The notes beneath the pieces were generated by a model that did no database searches, was not told the origin of the DNA, and saw only the letters and a list, made by a program, of their open reading frames with translations. DNA of 64,000 bases, from assembly GCF_002272075.1 (NCBI RefSeq), contig NZ_NPBJ01000023.1:1-64000 (forward strand), given 5' to 3'. A program made the translations under genes and the position numbers. Positions 1 through 8,668 of this stretch are shown here, in pieces. The first letter of the stretch is position 1. Each line of letters starts with the position of its first letter. This DNA comes from Terribacillus saccharophilus. GTDB taxonomy: Bacteria; Bacillota; Bacilli; Bacillales; Amphibacillaceae.

Positions 1-88
1 GTGCTTCGCTTTTTTTTGCTGCTATATATAGTCTAATCAAATTAATTTGTGTAAAATTAGAATTATCAATCAATTAGGGGTGAAGTTA

Positions 89-1381
89 ATGCCTTTGCAT
101 GTCGGACTCATTCAAAAGCAGCAGCAAGCCCTAACTCTAACTCCTTCTCTTCGGCAATCCATCTCTATATTACAGTTTTCATCTGCTGAGCTTAACGAAT
201 ACATACTGGACCAAATTCAAAGCAATCCCGCCCTTCAATTAGAGGTAACTCCTTCCCCTGATCGGGAATCTAGCTGGTCAACCGTTTCTGCTGCAGCTGA
301 TAGATACGACAGAATAGTATCAGAGGAATCTTTGACAGAACATCTAGAGCATCAAATATCTCTATTATCCATTTCACCTGATGTTAGAGCTGCATTATAT
401 TATCTAATAGGAAGTTTAGATGATAAGGGTTATCTCACTTTGGATAGTTTACATGCTGCGACTGCATTACGTACCAATATTGATAAATTAAATGAAGCAA
501 TTGCTATACTCCACACCCTAGCTCCCCCCGGAATTGGTGCTAGAGACTTACGCGAATGCCTTCTCCTGCAAATCAGGAAGTCTAATTCCCTTGCTTATAA
601 GATTGTGGATAAACATCTTGGACTGCTGGCAGAGAAAGAATATGAATTACTATCAACTATATTCGGTGTAAAATCACCCGACATCTATGAGGCAGAATTA
701 CAAATTAAGACACTGCACCCTTATCCCGCTATGAACTTCAATACAAAGCCTACTCATTATATTTCAGCAGATGTGATTCTAAGACAAACAGACTGCGGAA
801 TCAGCATTATTGTGAATCAAGCACATTTGCCAGCGGTACAACTTGATTCTTCTTTTTCAACCATGCTTCATACCGACTCTTCAAATGAAGTAAAACGATA
901 CGCCAAGGACAGTATGTATAAAGCTAACCAGTTGATTAGAGGATTGGAGCAAAGACAACAAACTCTCTACAACATAACGAAGGAGATACTTGCTTTCCAA
1001 TCCGATTTCTTTAAAGAAGGTACAACAAGCTTAAAGTCCATGACACTAAAAGATATTGCAAGTGCTGCTCATGTCCATGAATCAACTGTTAGCAGAGCAA
1101 CTAGCAATAAGTACTTGCAGACCCCACTTGGAGTCTTTGCATTCAAACAACTCTTCTCCAAAGGGGTCTCTGGCACAAGCACAGATGCATATCATTCCGT
1201 CTATAAGATTAAAAAAGAGATTAAAGAATTAATCGATAATGAGAGGAAGACTTCACCCTTATCAGATCAAAAGATTGTAACCTTACTCCAGAAGCATTCC
1301 ATTGCTATATCCAGGAGGACAGTTGCTAAATATCGGACGGAATTAGGTATTCAGGATTCTAGAAATCGAATTAAAAAATGA
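89..1381 (+). CDS. rpoN: RNA polymerase sigma-54 factor (RpoN/SigL)
   Basis: Sigma-54 directs RNA polymerase to -24/-12 promoters and needs an AAA+ activator to open DNA. The protein (430 aa) starts with the Gln/Leu-rich activator-interaction region (LTLTPSLRQSI, near residues 15-25), then the core-binding domain, an HTH (STVSRATSNKYLQTP) and the C-terminal RpoN box (SRRTVAKYR) that reads the -24 element. A TTG start 14 codons upstream is possible, but ATG at 89 has the RBS AGGGGTGAAG just before it. It converges with the HPr gene. Its neighbour is a LevR-type activator and a PTS operon with a -24/-12 promoter, so its main local client is clear. Family identity is certain. Confidence 0.96.
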   Translation: MPLHVGLIQKQQQALTLTPSLRQSISILQFSSAELNEYILDQIQSNPALQLEVTPSPDRESSWSTVSAAADRYDRIVSEESLTEHLEHQISLLSISPDVRAALYYLIGSLDDKGYLTLDSLHAATALRTNIDKLNEAIAILHTLAPPGIGARDLRECLLLQIRKSNSLAYKIVDKHLGLLAEKEYELLSTIFGVKSPDIYEAELQIKTLHPYPAMNFNTKPTHYISADVILRQTDCGISIIVNQAHLPAVQLDSSFSTMLHTDSSNEVKRYAKDSMYKANQLIRGLEQRQQTLYNITKEILAFQSDFFKEGTTSLKSMTLKDIASAAHVHESTVSRATSNKYLQTPLGVFAFKQLFSKGVSGTSTDAYHSVYKIKKEIKELIDNERKTSPLSDQKIVTLLQKHSIAISRRTVAKYRTELGIQDSRNRIKK

Positions 1382-1417
1382 AAGCATCTGGGAGATAACT
1401 CTTGATGCTTTCATTTC
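1372..1417. terminator. Bidirectional terminator between rpoN and the HPr gene
   Basis: Stem GAAAGCATC/GATGCTTTC (1380-1388 with 1404-1412), a T-rich tail on the + side, and an A-run before it that becomes a T-run on the minus strand. It can end both converging transcripts. Confidence 0.75.
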
Positions 1418-1421
1418 TGAT

Positions 1422-1706
1422 TTAGCTAATAGCTTTCGCTGTTACTCCTATACATTCTTTTTCAATCAATTCACATAAAGTCTGCAGTGCTTCGCTCTCA
1501 TCCTCCCCATCAGTCATAACCTCAATAACCATTCCATCCGTTATTCCAAGTTTCATGATTCCTGTTATGGATTTCATGTTGACTTTTGTTTCCTCGAAAC
1601 CAAGATATACATTAGATCTGAACTTATTTGCTGTTTGAACTAGTTTGGTTGCTGGACGGGCATGAATACCCATTTTATCTGTAACTGTAAATTTCTCTAA
1701 GAGCAT
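1422..1706 (-). CDS. HPr-type phosphocarrier protein of the PTS
   Basis: Small phosphocarrier (94 aa) that passes phosphate from enzyme I to EIIA. The active His15 sits in GIHARPAT. Ser46, the HPr kinase site, sits in NMKSITGIM, so this is not a Crh protein, which lacks the active His. ATG at 1706 follows AGAGGAAGG; the longer reading frame overlaps the end of the levR-like gene and is not needed. It is the last gene of the minus-strand series after the LevR-type regulator and has no enzyme I gene beside it. It is therefore probably a second, dedicated HPr besides the housekeeping ptsH expected elsewhere. That it serves this PTS or phosphorylates the regulator's PRDs is inference. Confidence 0.92.
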   Translation of the reverse strand: MLLEKFTVTDKMGIHARPATKLVQTANKFRSNVYLGFEETKVNMKSITGIMKLGITDGMVIEVMTDGEDESEALQTLCELIEKECIGVTAKAIS

Positions 1707-1725
1707 ACTACCTTCCTCTCTTCTA

Positions 1726-4503
1726 TCAATAAACAAAGGTTTCGTTTCTGATTTTTATAATGTCATAAATATATCCAATCTCCGACAAGGGAATTTCTAC
1801 GCCGTAACTCTCTTCGATCCTATAGAAAATACGCTTCATAAGATGCACGAACGTTTTGTGTTCTTCACCGAATTGTTCCATATCAGAGTAATATTCAATA
1901 GGACTTTTCTTGACGAGACGTTCTACAAGACAACTCATATGAATATACAGACTCATTAAAGTAGGATTTGAGAACGTGATGTTTAATTCTTGCTGAATTC
2001 TTCCGAGGATGTCGCTAAGATTATCAATGAGCTTATCAGGATTAAGAATCGTTAGATGGTTAATTACACTTTCAAGAGAGAATAGCTTAAGCATTGTTTC
2101 ATTCAGTTCTTCAATTTTTGCAGGAGGCAATATCCCATTAAGAATTACATTCAGCTTATTAGTATCCTTCTCCGAGATGATGTCTTCCATAGCTACAAAG
2201 GGTATATGCGGCACTTTTGGATCTAAGGTACCCACAATCCCCAAAACATTATAACTAGTAAAGACATGTTCCTTAAGCCCGTTATTCTTTAGACTCAAGA
2301 AATCATAGGGAAGGACTGTGATTTTTTGAGTGTTGCCAATGCCTTTCACAAGGAGTTCTTTGATTTTCACTGCAGTTCCCATGCCTGTACCGCACGTTGT
2401 GATGATGGCATTGCTCTTGTTATGCTCATCCTTAATCAGTTTGTAGGTCGGTTTGATGGATGCAGTAACACGCTTAAGGATTTGCTCTATCTTATCTTCA
2501 CGCAGGATGGATTCTCCAACTTCAATTGCCATGGATGTTGTAATATTATTTAATAACCCAATAGGACCTGTACCCTGAGGTTTCAAATGGTTTTGTAAGT
2601 CGGTCAGTGAGCCCATATCCACAAGAAAAATGACACCATTTGTCGTATCAATAACTTCCATGTAATCCTCTATTTTATGGATGATATCAAAAGGTGATAC
2701 ATCTAATGGCATGTCGAAAGCCTCGAATATATTATCCCCAAGCACACTGTTTGCTACATGAGCAATACTGCTGGCTGTGGCAAAACCATGTGAAACGATG
2801 ACCGATCTGATTCTGTCAGACCTCTTATTTTTCTTTAACCCAGACAGATAAAGAGCAATAACAGCAATATCAAGCTTGTTCACATATACATCAAAAGTAT
2901 CCCTAATTTTGTTGACGACTCTATTCGCGTAGGTGACTTCATCCGGCAGCAGTAATCGGACTGCATCCAGCACCTGCTTAGTAGTGCCCTCTTCTGTAGC
3001 TGGAAGAGCTGAGCTACAGGCTTCGAACAGATAATGTGTTAGCCCGATAATAAAACTTCCCGGAAAGATAATCGATTTTTCAACCGGTCTATACTCCATG
3101 TAAGTAGTGATAAGTTGTTTTAGACTAAGAAATTCTACCTCACCGACTACCTTTTGATTGCTGTACATGATTCGATCAATTTCCTGATTGACAAGGATAG
3201 TGAGCTCTGAGATATCATCCTTAGTATCCGTGTTACTCGCTAATCGTTCTATAAGTGACTGGTAAATACCATTTAATTTACCAGTCGCTTGGTTCAAGAA
3301 GGGAAGATCACTTACAATTTGTACTGCCGGATGTATAGATATAGATTCATCCGGCAGTTCCAGTACCTGTTTTTGTTTATTGAGTAAATAATATTCGACA
3401 ATTTCCTTCGGCAAATGACGTTGTTGAATATGGATTCCATCATCTTTTATAGAAATAGTTTCTTGATAAGCTTTCGCACAAGAAGTTGTAATTATATTCT
3501 TTAACTCTCCTACATTTCCTTTTGGAGGATAGGCCATCAACGCTCGGATGACATCATGCTGGATACCTAGTTTAACACCGATATTCCTGCTTTCTTTTTC
3601 ATAGAAAAGGTAAATTAAGCGGAACTTCTCATCATCAGATCGTTCCCTTAATGGAGGAATCGATGTGATGATCGGAATTCTCCTAATGAAAGTCGGCAGA
3701 AAGGTCTCTTCTATTCCTTCTGTAGTTGCAAATAGGAGTCTAACATCTGATCTCTTCCATTTTTGGTTATCTCCTAATGGATGAAAAACACCTTGATCCA
3801 TGAACAAGAACAATTTCTCCTGACCTTCCGCTGATAAACGATGTACCTCATCCAAGAAGAGAATACCGCCATCAGCAGCCTCGATAATGCCCTTTGTATC
3901 TTTCACAGCTCCGGTAAACGCTCCGCTAACATATCCAAAGAGATTTGCTGTGACTAGCTCTGGATTATCTGCGAATTCCGCACAGTTCATTGTAAGAAAA
4001 GGGCTCTCATGAGCGATCAGTTTGCTTTCCAATGCGTATTCATACGTTAATCGCGCCAAATTGCTTTTTCCGACACCTGTTTCACCGGCGATCATGATTG
4101 GAAGACCTCTTGGAGGATAACTAATGGCTGCTTTTAATTGCTCTATTTGAGTGGACATACTTCCTTCTGCCCCAATGAATACAGAGAATGGATTCCTTTT
4201 CTTGCTTTCTTCATTACGCAAGTAGTGAAATAACTCTTCGTAACTAGAAAAGCTAGTTTGGACGACAGGCTTCTTATAATGCTCTTCTAAATGCCTCTTC
4301 AAGTGAAAATAAACCGGTCTAGTGTTAACCTTAACCATATCTCCAGAACGATTAAGTTCGTTTAAATACCTGCTTGCAGCACTTCTGCTTATCTGCATCA
4401 GTGCTGCAATTTGACTGGCATCAATTCCAATCTGGTCCTCATGTTGATCTGGCAGATTAGCAGACAGATGTAAGATTTGTTGGATTATGTTGTCTTTTAT
4501 CAT
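1726..4503 (-). CDS. levR: LevR/ManR-type sigma-54 activator with PTS regulatory domains
   Basis: Transcription activator (925 aa) for sigma-54 promoters, controlled by PTS phosphorylation. Order: N-terminal HTH (about 25-55), AAA+ domain with Walker A GETGVGKS (140-147), the sigma-54 contact loop GAFTGA (194-199) and Walker B GGILFLDE, then PRD1 (about 440-550), an EIIA-Man-like domain starting RSVIVSHG, an EIIB-Gat-like domain with Cys in TTCGTGMGT, and PRD2 at the C-terminus with His in YIHMS and EEHKTFVH. ATG at 4503 has RBS AGGAGATGA. It follows the SIS gene after 80 bp containing a possible TATAAT. The likely target is the PTS promoter near 8216-8233. The gene symbol states the family; the true sugar ligand is unknown. 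Confidence 0.93.
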   Translation of the reverse strand: MIKDNIIQQILHLSANLPDQHEDQIGIDASQIAALMQISRSAASRYLNELNRSGDMVKVNTRPVYFHLKRHLEEHYKKPVVQTSFSSYEELFHYLRNEESKKRNPFSVFIGAEGSMSTQIEQLKAAISYPPRGLPIMIAGETGVGKSNLARLTYEYALESKLIAHESPFLTMNCAEFADNPELVTANLFGYVSGAFTGAVKDTKGIIEAADGGILFLDEVHRLSAEGQEKLFLFMDQGVFHPLGDNQKWKRSDVRLLFATTEGIEETFLPTFIRRIPIITSIPPLRERSDDEKFRLIYLFYEKESRNIGVKLGIQHDVIRALMAYPPKGNVGELKNIITTSCAKAYQETISIKDDGIHIQQRHLPKEIVEYYLLNKQKQVLELPDESISIHPAVQIVSDLPFLNQATGKLNGIYQSLIERLASNTDTKDDISELTILVNQEIDRIMYSNQKVVGEVEFLSLKQLITTYMEYRPVEKSIIFPGSFIIGLTHYLFEACSSALPATEEGTTKQVLDAVRLLLPDEVTYANRVVNKIRDTFDVYVNKLDIAVIALYLSGLKKNKRSDRIRSVIVSHGFATASSIAHVANSVLGDNIFEAFDMPLDVSPFDIIHKIEDYMEVIDTTNGVIFLVDMGSLTDLQNHLKPQGTGPIGLLNNITTSMAIEVGESILREDKIEQILKRVTASIKPTYKLIKDEHNKSNAIITTCGTGMGTAVKIKELLVKGIGNTQKITVLPYDFLSLKNNGLKEHVFTSYNVLGIVGTLDPKVPHIPFVAMEDIISEKDTNKLNVILNGILPPAKIEELNETMLKLFSLESVINHLTILNPDKLIDNLSDILGRIQQELNITFSNPTLMSLYIHMSCLVERLVKKSPIEYYSDMEQFGEEHKTFVHLMKRIFYRIEESYGVEIPLSEIGYIYDIIKIRNETFVY

Positions 4504-4583
4504 ATCTAATTCATCTCCTATCCGATCTACTTAAACTCTACCTTTATATTATATCTTTAGTTTTCTTAATAGTTAGAAAATAA

Positions 4584-5651
4584 TTAGACATTAGCTACCT
4601 TGCTTCCCATCATTGTATGGAAATTGGGGAATTTCGGAATTGCTGCATCTATGCCCTTATCAGCAGATAATAACGATGACAAGATTTGAAGTGGAACAAT
4701 ATATTCAAAAGCAGAAAAGTCTTCCTGCTCTTGGAAAGCAAAAGCTAAATCCTTATCAGAAGCTTCAAAGGTACCCTCTTTACCTATCACGTAACAATGA
4801 TCCGTTATTTCTCCCAAGAATTCTTTCATATGGAGCAGCCTTTCTTTATCTTTGTGCTCTGAGGCCAAAAATATAATGAAGCTGTCTGGGCTAATACAGT
4901 TATAAACGCCGTGCATGTATTCTTCCATTTCATAACCGACCACAGGAACCCTTGCCGTTTCCAGGAGTTTCAATGCTCCTTCCAAAGCTGTAGCGTAATT
5001 TGTGCCATATCCTATTACAGCAATATCTTTTGCATGATAGAAATCACCCTTAATTTTTTGATACCATTCTTCAGAAACATAAGCCAGCGTATCAATGCTG
5101 CCGAAAGTAGTTTGCAGGCTCTCCAATATTTCTTCATCCTGCTGTCCAGAAGCCTGCATGGCGAAGAGAATCAAAGTAAGGATGGTTCCAACATACCCTT
5201 TCGTCTTCGCTCCTGCTTTCTCAACCGAACCGATGGATAAAGGAATAAAATAGTCTACTGTGTCTGCTAAATCACTTTCTGCATACTCGGAAATTCCGAT
5301 AGTAGGAAAACCCCATTGCTTTGCTTTCTCAATTCCATGAATTGTCGATAGGCTCCTGCCACCTTGAGAAATTCCAATAACAAGCTGTTTTCCGCCTAAA
5401 TGCAGCTGCTCTCGTTCGAAATGTGTTGGATACATAACAAATACCTGTTTATTTAGTAATCTTGATATCGTGTCTTTCGCCACTAATGCAGCATGATAGG
5501 AAGTTCCGGAACCTATCACATAAACGTTTTCGATTTCGTTTTTTGTATAAGCTTGCACGCTGACCCCTATAATATCTTCCTTCCTTTGTAAGATAGATGT
5601 GAGAACTTCCTTTTCCTCATGGATAAATTGATTCATTAGATTTTTTTGCAT
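4584..5651 (-). CDS. Two-SIS-domain protein, probable sugar-phosphate deglycase or isomerase
   Basis: Cytoplasmic protein of 355 aa with two SIS folds, as in the isomerase half of GlmS but without the glutaminase half. Visible motifs are GSGTSYHAAL (first SIS), GISQGGRS (phosphate loop) and GYGTNYATALEGALKL with MEEYMHG in the second SIS, the region that carries catalytic Glu and His in this family. It ends a mannose-family PTS operon. In Salmonella such an arrangement (gfr) imports glucose- or fructose-lysine and the SIS enzymes release the amine. A deglycase for an Amadori compound, or an amino-sugar phosphate enzyme, is therefore the best guess. The substrate is inferred, not seen. Confidence 0.8.
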   Translation of the reverse strand: MQKNLMNQFIHEEKEVLTSILQRKEDIIGVSVQAYTKNEIENVYVIGSGTSYHAALVAKDTISRLLNKQVFVMYPTHFEREQLHLGGKQLVIGISQGGRSLSTIHGIEKAKQWGFPTIGISEYAESDLADTVDYFIPLSIGSVEKAGAKTKGYVGTILTLILFAMQASGQQDEEILESLQTTFGSIDTLAYVSEEWYQKIKGDFYHAKDIAVIGYGTNYATALEGALKLLETARVPVVGYEMEEYMHGVYNCISPDSFIIFLASEHKDKERLLHMKEFLGEITDHCYVIGKEGTFEASDKDLAFAFQEQEDFSAFEYIVPLQILSSLLSADKGIDAAIPKFPNFHTMMGSKVANV

Positions 5652-5678
5652 AATGCTTCCCCTTTCACCTAATAGATT

Positions 5679-6524
5679 TTATAGAATTCCAGCCCATTTG
5701 CCTAAAATACCAACAGCAATGATACCAATCATTATATAGTTCACTTTGACACCCTTTTTCAGCATCAAAAATAGCAGCAGGGTAAGTCCAAGCGGCAAGA
5801 TATTTGGCATGATTTGATCTAGTGTTTCCTGTAAGTTAACAGTTGCTCCCTGAATACTTATTTCTAATGGAGTTGTAAATTGTACCAGTGTACCGGTCAT
5901 AGCACCTATGACAATTAATCCAAGTATGCCTGCACAATATGAGACTTTTTCCATGTTTCCCTTTTCATATAAAGAGCTCAAAAGTGTAGTTCCCTGGTTA
6001 TAACCCCAAAACGTACCTTTGTAACGTAAGAAAAAGTGAGGGATATTGTAGAGTACCAGGAAGAGAATCGCTCCAAGAATGTTGCCTTGACTGGCAAGCG
6101 ATATTCCAATACCGGCTGCAATTACACGAAAAGTTCCCCAGAAGAAAGAGTCACCAATACCGGCTAACGGTCCCATCAAGGCTACCTTTATCGCATTAAT
6201 GGAAGAAGAATCGAAAACTCCTTTTTCCCTTGCATTCTTTTCTTCCATTGCCGTTGAGATTCCCATGACGAAACTGGAAACAGCAGGAGTAGTATTGAAA
6301 AACTCCAAATGCCTTTTTAAGGCTGCGGCCAAATCACTCTTCTTCGGATAAAGCTTTAAAAGTATAGGAATCATCGCATACAGATAGCCTAAAGCCTGCA
6401 TCCGCTCATAGTTGAATGATCCTTGTAGGTGAAAAGATCTCCAAAAGACCCTTCTTAATGTTCTTTTATCTACTATTTGATCTTGGTCAGCGCTCACTTG
6501 GTGATGCATTTGCTTTTCTTCCAC
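5679..6524 (-). CDS. PTS mannose-family EIID membrane component
   Basis: Membrane subunit D (281 aa) of a mannose-family PTS. It has the family start TLRRVFWRSFHLQGSFNYERMQ, the conserved LKRHLEFFNTTP segment, a glycine-rich LMGPLAGIGDSFFWGT region and several hydrophobic helices in the C-terminal half. It forms the sugar channel together with EIIC. Its ATG overlaps the end of the EIIC gene at base 6524, which points to translational coupling. Specificity cannot be read from sequence. Confidence 0.93.
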   Translation of the reverse strand: MEEKQMHHQVSADQDQIVDKRTLRRVFWRSFHLQGSFNYERMQALGYLYAMIPILLKLYPKKSDLAAALKRHLEFFNTTPAVSSFVMGISTAMEEKNAREKGVFDSSSINAIKVALMGPLAGIGDSFFWGTFRVIAAGIGISLASQGNILGAILFLVLYNIPHFFLRYKGTFWGYNQGTTLLSSLYEKGNMEKVSYCAGILGLIVIGAMTGTLVQFTTPLEISIQGATVNLQETLDQIMPNILPLGLTLLLFLMLKKGVKVNYIMIGIIAVGILGKWAGIL

Positions 6525-7273
6525 TAGAGAAGCACCTCCTTGTCCTTATCTGTTGGCATAAGCTGATAGATAACGACTGCAATAATTGCTCCAATTACAG
6601 CTACAGGTGTGATATCGAGTCCGAAAAAGACAGCTAAACCAAAGCCGAGAAAATAGAAAGGTGATAATTTTTTAGTAAATGTCATTTGCAGCAATAGTGC
6701 AAAACCGAGTGCTGGGAACATATTTGCTGCAACTTGTAGCCCTTCTGTGATGGTTTGAGGAATAGCATTTACAATGCCCTCGACTACTTCAGAACCTAAA
6801 AGAATCCCCAAAAAGTTCGGAACAAAACCGTTTAGGAAAAATAGTCCTACTGCAAGCCAGTGCATCAGTACAATTTTCTTTGTATCTCCTTCTTCAGCAT
6901 ACTTATCTGCACGATGTATAAAAGAAGTGTTGATTGTACGAACGAGGATGCCTAGAGATTGTGCAAGTATGGCAATCGGAACTGCCAATGCTAAGGCTAC
7001 TTCAGCTCCGCTGTCCGTCATAATGGCAAAAGCCGTTCCTAAGATACCTCCAGTTGTTACGTCAGGTGGTGTTGCTGATCCAACACCAACGATCCCCATC
7101 CATACCAGCTCTAATGTAGCTCCGACAATGATTCCGGTAGTGAAATCTCCCAGTACTAATCCTACCAACGGCCCCATGACAAGCGGTCGTTCAAACATCA
7201 TCTGTCCAAATATCCTTCCATCTAAAATCCCAATCGCTCCTAACAACCCGATTAGTATGGCTTCTAAAACCAT
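6524..7273 (-). CDS. PTS mannose-family EIIC membrane component
   Basis: Polytopic membrane protein (249 aa) that forms the translocation pathway with EIID. The N-terminus (ILIGLLGAIGILDGRIFGQMMFERPLV region) and the conserved LVLGDFTTGIIVGATLELVWMG stretch are typical of the family, followed by further helices. It lies 18 bases after the EIIB gene and abuts EIID. Sugar specificity of mannose-family systems resides largely in C and D, but no residue here identifies the substrate. Confidence 0.93.
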   Translation of the reverse strand: MVLEAILIGLLGAIGILDGRIFGQMMFERPLVMGPLVGLVLGDFTTGIIVGATLELVWMGIVGVGSATPPDVTTGGILGTAFAIMTDSGAEVALALAVPIAILAQSLGILVRTINTSFIHRADKYAEEGDTKKIVLMHWLAVGLFFLNGFVPNFLGILLGSEVVEGIVNAIPQTITEGLQVAANMFPALGFALLLQMTFTKKLSPFYFLGFGLAVFFGLDITPVAVIGAIIAVVIYQLMPTDKDKEVLL

Positions 7274-7291
7274 AGGACTTCCCCCTCCCTT

Positions 7292-7762
7292 TTACACGAC
7301 AGATTCAAATAATTTTTTACTATCAGTTGGGACCTGCCGGATTTCCACTTCTATCCCGCGGCTGATTATTTCGTTCAGATTTTCTTTATCGTTTTCATCT
7401 ACAGCGATAGCTCTGGAAATTAGTTTCTTACCCTCAGCCATCCGCATCCCGCCAAGATTAATACTTTTTATACCGTTATAGCTTTCAACTAGAGCTAAGG
7501 CATCCTTGGAATTATCAACAAGAATCAATGCTTTAAATTTGGGATCCTCTAATTTTGGAAGTATTTCGATGGTTTCTGTTACTGTTTTGATGTATAGTGT
7601 GCTGCCCGGTGCTTTGGCTAGATTTAACGTCATCTTCTTTAATGGATCATTTGCCGCTAGATCATTTGCAATAATAACTGTATTTACATCAAGATGACGG
7701 GACCAGGCAAAAGCTACTTGGCCGTGTAATAGTCGATCATCAATTCTTACAAGTTTAATCAT
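7292..7762 (-). CDS. PTS mannose-family EIIB component
   Basis: Cytoplasmic EIIB (156 aa) that receives phosphate from EIIA and gives it to the incoming sugar. The active His is residue 13 in RIDDRLLHGQVA. This is the His type used by the mannose family, unlike the Cys of other PTS families. The protein is encoded separately from EIIA, as in levansucrase- and glucoselysine-type systems and unlike fused ManX. It lies 15 bases downstream of EIIA in the same transcript. Confidence 0.94.
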   Translation of the reverse strand: MIKLVRIDDRLLHGQVAFAWSRHLDVNTVIIANDLAANDPLKKMTLNLAKAPGSTLYIKTVTETIEILPKLEDPKFKALILVDNSKDALALVESYNGIKSINLGGMRMAEGKKLISRAIAVDENDKENLNEIISRGIEVEIRQVPTDSKKLFESVV

Positions 7763-7777
7763 TTATGTTCCTCCTAT

Positions 7778-8188
7778 CTATTTGGATATACTTTTAGATA
7801 ACACTTCATTGACATACACAATTCCGTTTTTTGCTTGATGTACACAATGCTCTATCAAATCTTTCGTTGACATCGCATCTTTCAAACTAAGCATTTCCAA
7901 TACGAGCGATAAATTGAACCCAGTTACAACATGAACATTAGAAAAACGGGTAAACTCAGCACTTAAATTAGCGATACTTCCACCGAGTACATCCGTTAAA
8001 ATGATGTATTCAGCATTGGTATCCTCATTGTTCAGCTTTTTGTTGATTTCTTCTTTGATCGAGTCCATTGTTCTCTCGGGATCCATACATACAGCATCCA
8101 TTTCATAAGTGTTTCCCATGATCATTTGAACAGAGTTCTTAAGTTCCTTTGCTAAATTGCCATGTGATGCGATGATGAACTTTTTCAT
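7778..8188 (-). CDS. PTS mannose-family EIIA component
   Basis: Cytoplasmic EIIA (136 aa), phosphorylated by HPr on His9 in IIASHGNLA. The second conserved region, LTDVLGGSIANLSAEF, is present. First gene of the operon EIIA-EIIB-EIIC-EIID-SIS. ATG at 8188 follows AGGAGGTG (8196-8204). The predicted sigma-54 start site lies only about 18 bases upstream of the ATG, so the mRNA would begin almost at its own ribosome binding site. Confidence 0.94.
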   Translation of the reverse strand: MKKFIIASHGNLAKELKNSVQMIMGNTYEMDAVCMDPERTMDSIKEEINKKLNNEDTNAEYIILTDVLGGSIANLSAEFTRFSNVHVVTGFNLSLVLEMLSLKDAMSTKDLIEHCVHQAKNGIVYVNEVLSKSISK

Positions 8189-8215
8189 CTACATTCACCT
8201 CCTCACTTAACTTAT

Positions 8216-8233
8216 AAGCAAGTTTCATGCCAA
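8216..8233 (-). promoter_or_regulatory. Sigma-54 (-24/-12) promoter of the PTS operon
   Basis: On the minus strand this reads TTGGCATGAAACTTGCTT, close to the family consensus TGGCAC-N5-TTGC with the exact 12-base spacing between the GG and GC dinucleotides. Predicted start site near 8206. Its placement just before the EIIA gene, with a LevR-type activator and rpoN in the same locus, makes the assignment strong. Confidence 0.88.
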
Positions 8234-8279
8234 TTAGTGTGTCGCTGATAATTTAACGTTATATTCTGAATTTTCTTCT

Positions 8280-8294
8280 TACTGTGTCACAGTA
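8280..8294. promoter_or_regulatory. 15-bp perfect palindrome, candidate activator binding site
   Basis: TACTGTGTCACAGTA is a perfect inverted repeat centred about 81 bases upstream of the predicted sigma-54 start. Upstream activating sequences for LevR-type activators are dyads in this position range. Binding is inferred from position and symmetry only. Confidence 0.5.
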
Positions 8295-8668
8295 TAGCTT
8301 TCTCACCCGGTATTGCGTGGGTTGTGTGACTAGCATAAGTTATCAGAGAACCGCTGTTTAATAATTTGCACAGATTATACAGAATCCTCTTGCTTCCGAC
8401 TGGCAGTTAATTTACTTAATAGCGATATTTAAGAATATATGGAAGTGAGCAATTACACTTATGAACTTTTCGTACCAGGCTAATGGCATCAACAGCCCCA
8501 TCTTTTGGAATATGCTTGTAATGTCACTATTTGGAAAGCTGGTAGAATTATCGAGATAGTCAATTGTCCGCTGATTTGTTGTAGTAATGAGGGGAAGAAG
8601 GCCGCCAAGAAAATTTTATTACCTCATCTATCCAAATGCATTATAATAAGTAATATCCTGGAAATAGA
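8295..8668. other. Non-coding stretch upstream of the PTS operon
   Basis: About 370 bases. Short open frames here lack a ribosome binding site or a family look. Apart from being the far upstream part of the sigma-54 control region and the leader of the next + gene, nothing specific is seen. Confidence 0.4.
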
